A stretch of 64,000 bases of DNA from Paenibacillus sp. FSL H3-0469. Its GTDB lineage: Bacteria; Bacillota; Bacilli; Paenibacillales; Paenibacillaceae. Of the stretch, positions 1-9,072 are shown piece after piece. The position numbers were made by a program, and so were the translations under genes. A model generated the notes under the pieces. The model did not search any database. It worked only from the letters and a program-made list of their open reading frames with translations, and had not been told where the DNA came from. The stretch's first letter is position 1; the number at the start of each line of letters is the position of its first letter. The stretch lies in NCBI RefSeq assembly GCF_038051945.1, contig NZ_CP150302.1, positions 1,302,001 to 1,366,000 on the forward strand, in the 5' to 3' direction.

Positions 1-54
1 CAGGGTCATAGTCGTTGTCATGCGGGGACATCTAGCGATACTTACTTGCATTTT

Positions 55-99
55 AAAAAAAGGGCAGTGAGAGGTTATCCACCTGCCAACCACCCTTTT
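55..99 (-). terminator. Rho-independent terminator after rpsB
   Basis: On the minus strand, about 35 bases after the rpsB stop, GGCAG pairs with CTGCC (63-67 with 83-87). An inner GGT/ACC pair lies inside the stem and a run of seven T follows (55-61). An alternative longer pairing of AAAAGGG with CCCTTTT is also possible. The hairpin implies that much rpsB transcription ends here, before the gene expected next (tsf), which lies outside the window. Confidence 0.65.
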
Positions 100-134
100 C
101 ATTTAAGTTCTTATTTATATGTTCCGGTTGCTAC

Positions 135-836
135 TTAAGCTGTAGTTGTGTCTTCGCCCTGATGAGCTTCAACAACAGCATCAGCCATCTTACCAGTCAA
201 AAGCTTCACGGCGCGGATAGCGTCGTCATTGCCTGGAATTACGTAGTCAATTTCGTCCGGATCGCAGTTAGTATCAACGATAGCTACGATTGGAATACCC
301 AATTTGCGAGCTTCTGCTACTGCAATGCGCTCTTTACGCGGGTCAATGATGAACAGCGCGCTTGGAAGACCTTTCATGTTCTTGATACCGCCCAGGAATT
401 TCTCAAGACGATCTTTCTCTTTGCGGAGAAGGATAACTTCTTTCTTAGGCAATACTGCAAAGGTACCGTCTTCTTCCCATGCTTCCAGTTTCTTCAGGCG
501 GTCAATACGCTTCTGAATGGTCTGGAAGTTAGTCAGGGTACCCCCGAGCCAACGCTGGTTAATGAAGAACATACCCGAACGTTCAGCTTCTTCTTTCACG
601 GAATCCTGAGCCTGCTTCTTTGTTCCTACGAATAGGATTGTGCCGTTGTCGCCAGCGACGCTCTTTACAAAGTTGTAAGCTTCCTCTACCTTCTTGACTG
701 TTTTTTGCAAGTCAATAATGTAAATTCCGTTTCTTTCAGTGAAGATATAACGATCCATCTTTGGGTTCCAACGACGAGTCTGGTGACCGAAGTGTACCCC
801 AGCTTCGAGAAGCTGCTTCATGGAGATTACTGCCAT
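135..836 (-). CDS. rpsB: 30S ribosomal protein S2
   Basis: Ribosomal protein S2 of the small subunit, 233 residues, normal bacterial length. The family start [13 protein letters not shown] and the blocks [37 protein letters not shown] and PGNDDAIRA are all present. The ATG at 836 is chosen because AGGAGG lies nine bases upstream; an in-frame GTG two codons earlier is too close to that site. The gene follows the sigD-swrB end of the motility operon, as in Bacillus, but has its own promoter and is followed by a terminator. The identification is certain. Confidence 0.98.
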   Translation of the reverse strand: MAVISMKQLLEAGVHFGHQTRRWNPKMDRYIFTERNGIYIIDLQKTVKKVEEAYNFVKSVAGDNGTILFVGTKKQAQDSVKEEAERSGMFFINQRWLGGTLTNFQTIQKRIDRLKKLEAWEEDGTFAVLPKKEVILLRKEKDRLEKFLGGIKNMKGLPSALFIIDPRKERIAVAEARKLGIPIVAIVDTNCDPDEIDYVIPGNDDAIRAVKLLTGKMADAVVEAHQGEDTTTA

Positions 837-965
837 CTTCACACACCTCCTAAGTTTGGTTTATTGTGTGTCTCCTCCGCCGCGCGTCATCTTTCAGCAA
901 GACTTTCTTCAGAAGAAAGCACCCCTTACCGAAATCAACCGGCGTGTGTTTTAACACCGTCAATT

Positions 966-994
966 AATATATCATAATAAAACAACCTATGCAA
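966..994 (-). promoter_or_regulatory. Vegetative promoter for rpsB
   Basis: Minus strand: -35 TTGCAT (989-994), a 17-base spacer and -10 TATATT (966-971). Transcription would begin near 959, giving a leader of about 120 bases. That leader contains a perfect CTTTCTTC/GAAGAAAG inverted repeat near 900-917. The -35 hexamer is the same as that proposed for rplS and comM in this window. Confidence 0.6.
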
Positions 995-997
995 CGA

Positions 998-1609
998 TTA
1001 CTTTTTTACGGTAATCAGCTTGTCAATAATGGAGTTGATGCTCTCTCCCTTGGTGAAGCTGTAGCTGCCGTATTGAATGATAGTATTCACCTTACGGCTG
1101 TTTGCCGTCTTGAGGAACTTATTCTTGTCCTCAATTACCCCGGCTTCCGCGAGTAAATCTGCTGTCTGAGCGAGGGTAATTCCAGTGGGGATCTTTAGAG
1201 TGATTGCCCCGTCCACCGCAGCCACAGGCGCTTCAGGCGTAGCCGGAGCTTTGGTAACAGGTGCTGCGGTGCTCTGCGGCTGCGCAGGAGCAGAAGGCTT
1301 GCCCGGAGTCGCTGCGGCATTTGGCACTGCAGCCGGCTTGGGCGGGACAACAGGCGTAGATGCTGGTGTTACTGGTGTTGCTGCTGGCGCCCCGGATGCC
1401 TCAGTCTCGGCCGCTTTCTCCGGGGACGGCGTTGCTGTTGCGGCAGCTTCTGCCGGATCTAGAACGGTAAGGTTCAGACTAGCCGCTTGCCGGATCAGCT
1501 CTTCTTTGGTCAGAGGCGCCGCCCGCCCGGCTATCATCAGCTGCAGCAGCAGTGCACCGGCTATCAGCCCGATCCCTAATCCCAGCATAAAGAACCGGTT
1601 TTTCATCAT
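998..1609 (-). CDS. Membrane-anchored protein with MltG/YceG-like C-terminal segment
   Basis: 203 residues. One N-terminal membrane segment (about 5-27) is followed by a low-complexity Ala/Pro/Thr linker (about 55-130). A C-terminal block of about 70 residues carries LKIPTGITLAQTADLLAEAG and QYGSYSFTKGES. That block resembles the LysM-like N-terminal part of MltG/YceG lytic transglycosylases, but the catalytic domain is absent. The ATG overlaps the stop of the upstream swrB-like gene (ATGA), so the two are translationally coupled at the end of the motility operon. The role is unknown; a cell-wall contact function is only an inference. Confidence 0.75.
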   Translation of the reverse strand: MMKNRFFMLGLGIGLIAGALLLQLMIAGRAAPLTKEELIRQAASLNLTVLDPAEAAATATPSPEKAAETEASGAPAATPVTPASTPVVPPKPAAVPNAAATPGKPSAPAQPQSTAAPVTKAPATPEAPVAAVDGAITLKIPTGITLAQTADLLAEAGVIEDKNKFLKTANSRKVNTIIQYGSYSFTKGESINSIIDKLITVKK

Positions 1610-2178
1610 ATGGACTCCTCCTGCTGGGCAAGCTGCAGGATCAGCTGCACCTCGCCCCGCTGAAGACCGGCGGTCTTAGCGATAGAGTCGATCGATTTCC
1701 CCTGCTCATGCAGCTCGAACAGCCGGGGATACCGCAGCTTAATGGAGCTCACGGGTCTTGGCTTAACAGGAGATACTGCCTCAGTTGCCTGCTCCGTGCC
1801 CTGAGGCTTCTCCGCATGGCCGGACGAAGCTTCCCGAGAGAAGGTAGCTGCCAGCTGAAGCAATCCCTTCTCTTCCGCAGTCAGACGCGCATCCATCAGC
1901 AGCAGGCTCTTCTGCAGCTCGCCCACCTGCTCCCGCAGTACACCGATTTCTTCCTGAAGGGCTGCCTTATTGCTCTGTGACTGTGTCTTAATGCTGCCCA
2001 CCAGCTTCAGCAGCTCGGAGTTCTCATGTTCGATATCGGCCATGTAGAGCTCCAGAGCTGCCTCCGTCTCCTTCAGGCTCTTCTTCTCCGAATCTTCCTT
2101 ACCCGTCCTGGCCGGCAGCCGCAGGGCATAAACAATAGCAACTACGCCTACCAGCACGATGTATACCCATGGTTCCAA
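1606..2178 (-). CDS. swrB: SwrB-like (DUF6115) motility protein
   Basis: 190 residues from a TTG start (AAGGAG nine bases upstream). One N-terminal membrane helix (about 4-20) is followed by a charged coiled coil (about 35-110), a variable linker, and a C-terminal helix-turn-helix-like block (YPRLFELHEQGKSIDSIAK). This architecture and the position right after sigD and before rpsB match B. subtilis SwrB (YlxL), which promotes assembly of the flagellar export apparatus. Identity by residue is low, so the name rests mainly on position and layout. Confidence 0.72.
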   Translation of the reverse strand: MEPWVYIVLVGVVAIVYALRLPARTGKEDSEKKSLKETEAALELYMADIEHENSELLKLVGSIKTQSQSNKAALQEEIGVLREQVGELQKSLLLMDARLTAEEKGLLQLAATFSREASSGHAEKPQGTEQATEAVSPVKPRPVSSIKLRYPRLFELHEQGKSIDSIAKTAGLQRGEVQLILQLAQQEESI

Positions 2179-2246
2179 GTGTGTAATCTCCTTCTGCGTT
2201 TAATTCGTAGGATGCCTTAACTGCATTTGCGGTTATCCTGTCCCAA

Positions 2247-2555
2247 TCAGAGACTGAAATCAATACGGTGCCCTTTATAGGGATGTTCGGCATCATGGGT
2301 GTTCTCCTGCTTGTCCGGTTTGCGCGGATGAGGCTGACTGCCAGAGCCGTTCCCATTGCCGCCGTCCCGCAGGGCCGATTCGGCAGACTCGTCAACCTCA
2401 GTGCTGCGCAGCGAGATTTCCTGGCTATGCTTAACATTCTGGCCTGCCAATTGCTGCTGGTCGAGTGCAGGACGCTGCTGAAGGTTGTTCTGAACTTTGC
2501 CCGCATCATGGGTACGGGGCAGTGCAATTTGCAGTTCCACCGGTTTCAGACTCAT
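2247..2555 (-). CDS. Small hydrophilic protein of unknown function in the motility operon
   Basis: 102 residues, with no membrane segment and no recognised domain. It is rich in Gln, His, Asp and Gly and is probably disordered. The start follows AAGAGGG at good spacing. It lies between the fapA-like gene and the swrB-like gene in the same direction, so it is co-transcribed with them. No function can be read from the sequence. Confidence 0.6.
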   Translation of the reverse strand: MSLKPVELQIALPRTHDAGKVQNNLQQRPALDQQQLAGQNVKHSQEISLRSTEVDESAESALRDGGNGNGSGSQPHPRKPDKQENTHDAEHPYKGHRIDFSL

Positions 2556-2624
2556 AAGATCCCTCTTCTCCGCTCATTGGTTTCAGAATCAAGGAATGGC
2601 AGGCCGCCACGGCTGCCCGCCTGA

Positions 2625-4028
2625 TTAAACGTACGGTATGATAGATATATCCCCTTCACTATAAATGAAGGTTACCCGCTCCGTCGGGTCCTTGACGAAC
2701 CTCGTGTATCTGCCGATTACGATCTTGGAGCCTCCATAGATCGTCTTGACGACATCAACCTTAGCTCTGCCGGTGTCCTCCAGCATGCGCTCGATCTCCA
2801 GCACACGCTCTTTAATTCTCTTTTCATCACGCATATGGGACTGCTTGGTGGCATTAAGCTTGACGCGAAGCGCCACCTTGTCCGGCGATAGCTGCCCATT
2901 GTTCGCCAGCTGATTAAGCAGATACAACGCCTTATTGGTCTTGTCCTCATTCTCGAGAAGCTGCCGCAGCTCCTGGCGCAGTTCGTTGATCTCATTTCTC
3001 AGCTCGGGAACAACGCCCACTTCAATCGCTGTAGCTGTAGACATGGTATTGCCGATGGTACGGGCAATCACGCGCTCACCTGCCTGTACGATACCGCCGA
3101 CGATTAAGCCTTTGGCCCCGTTGCACAGAACATCATGACCTGCCCGGATGCTGGAATGCATAATGCTCTGGGAGACGATAATATCCTCCCCGGCCACAAC
3201 ATTGCCCTCCTGGATGAACGAGACCTTAACATTTTTACCGGCGCTTACGTGGCCTTTATTATATCCGATGATGCCGCCCGTAATCTCGATGGACCCGCCC
3301 GATATCAGTTCGGCCCCCTCTACCCCGCCGACCACACGGATATCTCCTGCCGATTTGACGGTGAAGCCGGTAAGCACATTGCCGCGGATGACCACCGTGC
3401 CCACGAAATCAATATTGCCTGTGCTGTAATCCACATCCCCATTGATTTCATACACCGGAAATACATTGATTTTGCCCTTGTCTGTCAGCGTAACCAATCC
3501 GTCAATCGCCGAATACATGGAGGTCTCTTCCTGATCCACCACCACATTCTTGCCTACTTTGAAATGAGCCTCCTTCCCTGCCCGGAACGGAAGCTCTTCC
3601 CCGGTTACCATTTTTCCGCTCACGCCGTTCTCTGCCGGAATAACCTTGGCAATAAGCTGGCCCTTCCTTACGTTATGCAGCCGGACCAGCTCTTTGTAAT
3701 CCACTTTGCCATCCTCTTTCTCCAGAGGCTTGCGGTCCTCCTCCATATCAACGGTCAGCACAACCCGGCCGTCCTTACCGTTGACAGCAGGCTGTCCAAT
3801 CGCGATAGGCACCCGGTTCCAGAAATATTCTTCCGGGTTACTGCTAATCCGCTGAACAATATCATGCTGGATACCGAAACGAATATTGTGACTGAACAGG
3901 AAGCTCTCAAGGTCTTCGACCGAACAGGTGAAATTCTCATCCTTCTTGGTGAACTGAAGGTAAGCGATCCCCTTATCCTCCGAAAAAGTAATGCTCAGGT
4001 ATTGGCTCAATACATATTGACCGATCAA
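2625..4028 (-). CDS. FapA family protein (DUF342)
   Basis: 467 residues, full length for the family. An N-terminal region leads into a long right-handed beta-helix of short hydrophobic repeats (about 170-320, for example GDIRVVGGVEGAEL and ISGGSIEITGGIIGYNKG). A coiled coil (about 340-425) and a short C-terminal beta end follow. TTG start with GGGGAG upstream. DUF342 proteins often sit next to sigD and chemotaxis genes in Firmicutes; a link to polymer or cell-surface control is suspected but unproven. The gene directly follows sigD. Confidence 0.85.
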   Translation of the reverse strand: MIGQYVLSQYLSITFSEDKGIAYLQFTKKDENFTCSVEDLESFLFSHNIRFGIQHDIVQRISSNPEEYFWNRVPIAIGQPAVNGKDGRVVLTVDMEEDRKPLEKEDGKVDYKELVRLHNVRKGQLIAKVIPAENGVSGKMVTGEELPFRAGKEAHFKVGKNVVVDQEETSMYSAIDGLVTLTDKGKINVFPVYEINGDVDYSTGNIDFVGTVVIRGNVLTGFTVKSAGDIRVVGGVEGAELISGGSIEITGGIIGYNKGHVSAGKNVKVSFIQEGNVVAGEDIIVSQSIMHSSIRAGHDVLCNGAKGLIVGGIVQAGERVIARTIGNTMSTATAIEVGVVPELRNEINELRQELRQLLENEDKTNKALYLLNQLANNGQLSPDKVALRVKLNATKQSHMRDEKRIKERVLEIERMLEDTGRAKVDVVKTIYGGSKIVIGRYTRFVKDPTERVTFIYSEGDISIIPYV

Positions 4029-4058
4029 TTTCTGCTCCCCCTTGTCACCGTCACCCGG

Positions 4059-4847
4059 TTAATCATTTTGCATTAGAAGGTCCCGGTTCTTCTCAAGTGT
4101 TCCTCTTAGCCGCAAAATAGCTTTGGAATGAAGCTGGGAGATTCGCGAAGGAGACAGTGACATCACTTCCGCAATCTCGCTTAAAGATAAATCCTCATAA
4201 TATAAAAGGGACACGACGGTCCGTTCTTTCACTGTTAGTTTCTCGATGCCTTTGGTTAGCGTATCCCGCAGATAGAACTCATTCACTTTACGGTCCGGAT
4301 TCTTGGCCTTGTCATCTACCAATATGGACATTCTTGTCTCTGATTCTTCTTCGCGTATAGGATCTTCCAATGAACAGAGCGACATTACTGCGACATCCTG
4401 CAGCATCGTCTGAAACTCCGTTTCCGAAATATTCAGATATTGGCTCATTTCATCATCAGTTACTGACCTCAAATACTTCTGCTCCAGCTGCTGGTAGGCA
4501 TCCTCGATTTTTTTCGCTTTTTCGCGTACGGATCTGGGAACCCAGTCACTTTGCCGCAGAGAATCAAGGATTGCTCCCCGTACCCGCCACGATGCATAGG
4601 TCTGGAATTGAAGCCCCCGCTTGTAGTCGAATTTTTCGATGGCATCAATGAGTCCCATGACGCCGTTGCTGGCCAAATCGTCCTTGGAGACGTTTTTGGG
4701 CAGTCCTACTGCCAGACGGCTGGACACGTAATCAACAATGTGGAGATAACTCTCAATCAGCTTTTTTTTAGCTTCAGGATCGCCGTGCTCTTTCCACTGC
4801 TCCCAAAGCATATCTGTTTCCGACTGAGCTGCTTTACGCTCGTTCAA
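4059..4847 (-). CDS. sigD: RNA polymerase sigma factor SigD (FliA/WhiG family)
   Basis: 262 residues. Region 2 is seen around residues 20-120, with GLIDAIEKFDYKRGLQFQTY and the DNA-melting block ASWRVRGAILDSLRQSDW. Region 3 follows, and the region 4 helix-turn-helix is near 220-250 (LSEIAEVMSLSPSRISQLH). It is the motility sigma factor that directs late flagellar, autolysin and chemotaxis genes; no anti-sigma FlgM lies in this window. TTG start (4845-4847) after GGGTGA. Its position late in the long fla/che operon matches Bacillus, where distance from the promoter limits SigD level. Confidence 0.96.
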   Translation of the reverse strand: MNERKAAQSETDMLWEQWKEHGDPEAKKKLIESYLHIVDYVSSRLAVGLPKNVSKDDLASNGVMGLIDAIEKFDYKRGLQFQTYASWRVRGAILDSLRQSDWVPRSVREKAKKIEDAYQQLEQKYLRSVTDDEMSQYLNISETEFQTMLQDVAVMSLCSLEDPIREEESETRMSILVDDKAKNPDRKVNEFYLRDTLTKGIEKLTVKERTVVSLLYYEDLSLSEIAEVMSLSPSRISQLHSKAILRLRGTLEKNRDLLMQND

Positions 4848-4925
4848 CGGCTTTCACCCTTCCCAAAGTTTAGTCAGCGGGCAAACATGCGGCGCAAGAT
4901 GACGGACTTTCGCCGCAGCACTCGC

Positions 4926-5336
4926 TTATTCTTCTTTCAGGTGACGAACGGCCTTGGCCAATTCTTCAGGATCTTTCATAGAGACTAGCTTCGGAGGCTG
5001 CAAAGGCGTGAATCCCCCTGGCTCTTCACTGACCGCCTCCCGTTTTGGGGTGAGCAGGTCCTTGAGCTCCTGATCCTCTTCAGGTGTACTAATATCAAGC
5101 TTCACGCCAAGAGACTCTCCGTTATCGAACAAACCGGCTTCCGGATCTGAGGATTCTTTTCCGATAATAAAACCCAATACCCATCTCAGGCAGAAAGCAA
5201 GCACAAACCAGATAATAAATCCGTACATGCCCCGGATCAGGCTGGTACCCAGCAGGTTCTGTCCGTTGTTCGCAAGGAAGGTTAGTACAAATCCGATCAG
5301 TCCGGCCACAATATTCAGCAATAGTTTCCTGCTCAT
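4926..5336 (-). CDS. Membrane protein of unknown function between cheD and sigD
   Basis: 136 residues. Two predicted membrane helices (about 5-24 and 34-58) are followed by an acidic, Pro-rich cytoplasmic tail ending DPEELAKAVRHLKEE. The ATG begins three bases after the cheD stop, with AAGGA upstream, so it is part of the operon. It has no counterpart between cheD and sigD in B. subtilis. Function unknown. Confidence 0.72.
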   Translation of the reverse strand: MSRKLLLNIVAGLIGFVLTFLANNGQNLLGTSLIRGMYGFIIWFVLAFCLRWVLGFIIGKESSDPEAGLFDNGESLGVKLDISTPEEDQELKDLLTPKREAVSEEPGGFTPLQPPKLVSMKDPEELAKAVRHLKEE

Positions 5337-5338
5337 GG

Positions 5339-5836
5339 CTAAATTTCCTTCGGGCCTTTTTGAACGCTGCGGATAAAAATGACTCCGGTATTGCAGGAGA
5401 TTTCTATCGTGCGCCCATAATTGCCGCCCGTGTCCTCCGCGATAAGCGGAATATGAAGGCTCTCAAGAGCAAGCTTGCAGGATTCCACATTCCGAGGCCC
5501 GATCCTCATGGTGTCACTCCCTCCGGCAAAAGCAAACATCTGCGAGCCTCCGGCCATCTTGGCCACAATCCGGCTTCTAACCGCCCCCAGCCCCAGCAGG
5601 CGGGCTAAAAGCTCAGGCACAGCAGTATCTGCGAACTTGGCGATATTCAGCTGTCCCTCCCGGGCAATCTCTGACGAAGGCAGCATGACATGAGCCATCC
5701 CCGCCAGCTTTTTACCGGGATCAAACAGAGTCAGACCTACGCAGGAGCCAAGACCGGTCGTACGAATAAGGCTGTCCTGGCTGCCTACGTTCAAATCCGC
5801 CATACCTACTTTAATGATGCTCTGCTCTTCAATCAT
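5339..5836 (-). CDS. cheD: Chemoreceptor glutamine deamidase CheD
   Basis: 165 residues. CheD deamidates glutamines of chemoreceptors and, in Bacillus, binds CheC to stimulate its phosphatase activity. The catalytic Cys is in TTGLGSCVGLTLFDP, the His in GMAHVMLP about 20 residues later, and the Gly-rich AKMAGGSQMF block is present. The ATG overlaps the end of cheC by eight bases, so the partners are translationally coupled. Confidence 0.95.
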   Translation of the reverse strand: MIEEQSIIKVGMADLNVGSQDSLIRTTGLGSCVGLTLFDPGKKLAGMAHVMLPSSEIAREGQLNIAKFADTAVPELLARLLGLGAVRSRIVAKMAGGSQMFAFAGGSDTMRIGPRNVESCKLALESLHIPLIAEDTGGNYGRTIEISCNTGVIFIRSVQKGPKEI

Positions 5837-6455
5837 TGTCGAACGGTACTCCTAAAGCCTTGAATATTTTGGGGAACGATTCCGGATCGGGAATAAGGAA
5901 GAATTGTCCTTCAATTTCATTTTGGCCTTCTAAAAAAGTCGTATCGATCAGCAGCGCATCATCGCCCATCTGACCGAACTGCAGCAGCCCGTAGCCAAGA
6001 ATGGCTCCGGCCATATCCATCGCAAGCGCCGGCACTGTCGGATACATGGTCAGGGAGGTGAAATCCGCCAGGGAAGAGAGATAAGAACCGGCCAGAATAT
6101 TGCCGATCTCGCTTAGTGCGGATAATTCCATCTCACTCAGCTCACCGCCGCCGGAGACTTCAATGCCGGCAATCCGGCTGAGCAGGTTGCTTGCCGCTTC
6201 CGGGGTAAGAATGAAGAACAGGTTGCCCGGGGCTTCACCTTCCACACGCAGGAATACCGCGTATACCAGCTCCTCCGCTCCGCCCACCTTATCGGTGATT
6301 TCCTCGAAGCTGAGCAGCTGTACCTTAGGCACGGCCATGTCAATCGGCTTATTGAGCAGCTGGGACAAGGCGGTGGCTGCATTGCCGGCCCCGATATTCC
6401 CGACTTCCTTAAGCACATCCATTTTGAAGTCTTTGAAATTCTTGAATAGCTCCAT
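5829..6455 (-). CDS. cheC: CheY-P phosphatase CheC
   Basis: 208 residues. It hydrolyses CheY-phosphate in the Bacillus-type adaptation system. Both active-site helices with the E-x2-N motif are seen: LKEVGNIGAGNA (near residue 17) and LSEIGNILAGSY (near 115-122). Both are intact, so both sites may work. It lies between cheW and cheD and overlaps cheD. Confidence 0.95.
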   Translation of the reverse strand: MELFKNFKDFKMDVLKEVGNIGAGNAATALSQLLNKPIDMAVPKVQLLSFEEITDKVGGAEELVYAVFLRVEGEAPGNLFFILTPEAASNLLSRIAGIEVSGGGELSEMELSALSEIGNILAGSYLSSLADFTSLTMYPTVPALAMDMAGAILGYGLLQFGQMGDDALLIDTTFLEGQNEIEGQFFLIPDPESFPKIFKALGVPFDND

Positions 6456-6458
6456 AGG

Positions 6459-6920
6459 CTAGCCCTCCAGGCTTTCCAGCTGCACGATTTCACTCTTGTT
6501 CAGTACTTCAGACAGGTTGAGCATAATCAGCAGACGGTCATCCCCAATTTTGGCCACCCCGTCCAGATACTTCGCCTTGATGCCCCCTACAACATCCGGC
6601 GGTACATCGATAATGTCACGGTTCAAGTCAATGACATCGTTGGCTGAATCGACAATGAAGCCCACTTCCATCTCATTCACATTGACGATAATGATCCGGG
6701 TCTGATCCGTGTGTTCCGCTTCCTCAATGCCGAAGCGTCCGCGCAGATCGATAACCGGAATCACGACGCCGCGCAGATTAATCACACCTTTGATGAAGGA
6801 ATAGGTCTTCGGTACGCGGGTAATCGGCATCATACGTTCAATCGTCTGGACCTTCTCTACTTCAATGCCGTATTCTTCAGTGCCAAGCTTGAATACAATT
6901 ACTTTGATATCTTCAGCCAT
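6459..6920 (-). CDS. cheW: Chemotaxis coupling protein CheW
   Basis: 153 residues, a single CheW/SH3-like domain. Family landmarks are FKLGTEEYGIEVEKV, RVPKTYSFIKGVINLRGVVIPVIDLR and GVAKIGDDRLLIMLNL. It links receptors to the CheA kinase. Only three bases separate it from cheC, and it follows cheA directly. Confidence 0.96.
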   Translation of the reverse strand: MAEDIKVIVFKLGTEEYGIEVEKVQTIERMMPITRVPKTYSFIKGVINLRGVVIPVIDLRGRFGIEEAEHTDQTRIIIVNVNEMEVGFIVDSANDVIDLNRDIIDVPPDVVGGIKAKYLDGVAKIGDDRLLIMLNLSEVLNKSEIVQLESLEG

Positions 6921-6947
6921 GGAATGAGCCTCCCTGTTCTAACCTGA

Positions 6948-9038
6948 TTATTTGATAAAAGCATTCGGATCGATAATAAGCGCTACCTGCCCGTCTCCAA
7001 GAATCGTGGCTCCGGAAATTCCCTGTACCTCAGGCAGATACTTGCCGAGGTTCTTGATTACGATTTCGTTCTGGCCAATGAAGTCCTGCACAGCCAAGGC
7101 AACCAGCCTTTCTCCTTTGCGGACAACCACGATCTCCGTCTCCTCTTCCGTGCTTTCATCATAGTCGGGAATGGAGAAGATCTTGCTCAGGGAGACCAGC
7201 GGAATATGGCTGCCCCGGAACTCCAGCATCCGGTTGCCGTGAATGGTGCGGATCTGGGCTTGCTTCACAATTCCAGTCTCCACGATGGAAGAGAGCGGAA
7301 TGGCATATTTCTCGGAGCCCAGCCGAACCAGCATCGCTGCAATGATCGACAGGGTCAGCGGAAGCTGAACGGAGAAATTCGTGCCTTTGCCCGGTGTTGA
7401 ATAGATGGTGACGTTACCGCCCAGGGAAGAGATTTTGGATTTGACCACATCGAGACCCACGCCCCGGCCCGATACGTCAGAGATGACCTCAGCTGTACTG
7501 AATCCAGGCGCGAAGAGCAGCTGGTACGCTTCGTCATCTGTCATCGTGCCCGCCTGCTCCTGGGTAATCACACCCTTTTTGACGGCAGAGGCCAATACAT
7601 TCTTCGGATAGATGCCCTTGCCATCCTCTTCAATCTCAATGAAGACATGATTGCCGCTGTGGAAGGCCCGCAGCTGCACAGTGCCTGTCTCCGGCTTTCC
7701 GGCAGCAACCCGGTCCGCGATCGATTCAATCCCGTGATCCACTGCATTGCGCAGCAGATGCACCAGCGGATCGCCAATCTCATCAATCACCGTACGGTCA
7801 AGCTCCGTATCGGCTCCGGTGATGATTAAATCTACCTTCTTGTCCAGCGACTTCGCCAAATCGCGAATCATCCGCGGGAACCGGTTAAATACGGTATCTA
7901 CCGGAACCATACGGAGCTTCATGACTATATTTTGCAAATCTCCGCTCACCCGGCCCATATGTTCGACCGTTTCGGTAAGATCACCGTTCTGCACCTCTGA
8001 GGCCAGCTGCTCCAGCCGGACACGGTCAATCAGCAGCTCGCTGAACAGATTCATCAGCACATCCAGCCGCTCAATATCAACACGGATGGTGCGGGAAGGC
8101 GACGGCGCTCCTCCAGCCCGGGCCGGGGCAGCTTTGCCGTTCTCTTCCTTGGGATGCAGAGAAGCCGCAGGGGAAGCATTACCAGCTGCTGCCGGAGCAG
8201 CCTCTTGCACCGGAGCCGAGGCAGGCGCTTCGGCTGTAGCTGCTGCAGTGTCTTGTCCCATTTGGCGAAGTGACTCCTGATCAAGCGCCACAGCGGTGAC
8301 CGCTTCAATCTCCGACAGATTCAGAATCATCTTCTGAATTTCACTTGCATCCTTTTGGGTTATGTAGTAGAGGGAGAATCCGTAATCGAATTTCTCCTGT
8401 TCTATGTCCTGAACCGAAGGGAAGGATTTCACGACTTCTCCTGAACGCTCCAGAAGGTCGAAGACCATATAGGCACGTACGGCTTTGAGCTGACAGTCCT
8501 TGCGGATCGCCACATCCACATAAAGCACCTGATGGCCTTCCTGAAGGGATTGCTCCAGCACAGAGTACTGGAATTCATCCAGGAACACCTGGGCCGCGCT
8601 GGCATTGCCGGACGCAGCAGCCGTGACTTCAGCAGAAGCATTGCCGGCAGAGGGAACCTCTCCGCGAACGATGGCCTGCAGGGACGAGACAATGGCTGTT
8701 ACATCGGCCTTGCCCGCTCCCCCGCCGGTAATATCCTCCACCATGGATTCCAGAGCGTCAATACTTTTGAACAGGGTATCAAAAATGAAGTCTTGCATCC
8801 GCAGTTTGTTATTGCGCACCAGATCGAGCACATTCTCCATTTGGTGCGTAAGCGAAGCCAAATCTTCAAAACCCATTGTAGCCGCCATACCTTTCAAGGT
8901 ATGGGCGGAGCGGAAAATCACCTGAACAATACTCAGATCCTCCGGATTCGCTTCCAGCCCCATCATGCTATCGTTCAAAGACTGAAGATGATCATTTGAC
9001 TCATCAATAAACATGGATAAGTATTGGTTCATGTCCAT
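6948..9038 (-). CDS. cheA: Chemotaxis histidine kinase CheA
   Basis: 696 residues from the ATG at 9038, which has GGGGAGG nine bases upstream; the longer frame back to 9104 would overlap cheB without a better site. Domains in order: P1 Hpt with phospho-acceptor His46 in FRSAHTLKGMAATMGF; P2 (about 150-290); an Ala/Pro-rich linker; P3 dimerisation (about 330-390); P4 ATPase with HLLRNAVDHGIE, EDGKGI and GRGVGLDVVKS; P5 CheW-like domain to the end. It phosphorylates CheY and CheB. Confidence 0.97.
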   Translation of the reverse strand: MDMNQYLSMFIDESNDHLQSLNDSMMGLEANPEDLSIVQVIFRSAHTLKGMAATMGFEDLASLTHQMENVLDLVRNNKLRMQDFIFDTLFKSIDALESMVEDITGGGAGKADVTAIVSSLQAIVRGEVPSAGNASAEVTAAASGNASAAQVFLDEFQYSVLEQSLQEGHQVLYVDVAIRKDCQLKAVRAYMVFDLLERSGEVVKSFPSVQDIEQEKFDYGFSLYYITQKDASEIQKMILNLSEIEAVTAVALDQESLRQMGQDTAAATAEAPASAPVQEAAPAAAGNASPAASLHPKEENGKAAPARAGGAPSPSRTIRVDIERLDVLMNLFSELLIDRVRLEQLASEVQNGDLTETVEHMGRVSGDLQNIVMKLRMVPVDTVFNRFPRMIRDLAKSLDKKVDLIITGADTELDRTVIDEIGDPLVHLLRNAVDHGIESIADRVAAGKPETGTVQLRAFHSGNHVFIEIEEDGKGIYPKNVLASAVKKGVITQEQAGTMTDDEAYQLLFAPGFSTAEVISDVSGRGVGLDVVKSKISSLGGNVTIYSTPGKGTNFSVQLPLTLSIIAAMLVRLGSEKYAIPLSSIVETGIVKQAQIRTIHGNRMLEFRGSHIPLVSLSKIFSIPDYDESTEEETEIVVVRKGERLVALAVQDFIGQNEIVIKNLGKYLPEVQGISGATILGDGQVALIIDPNAFIK

Positions 9039-9072
9039 GAGCGGGTACCTCCCCTTCGAGTTCGCTATTCCA

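Noticed and set aside
3135..4076. Plus-strand frame of 313 codons over the DUF342 gene.
   Set aside because: It lies entirely antisense to a well-conserved beta-helix protein, has no family pattern and no ribosome binding site.
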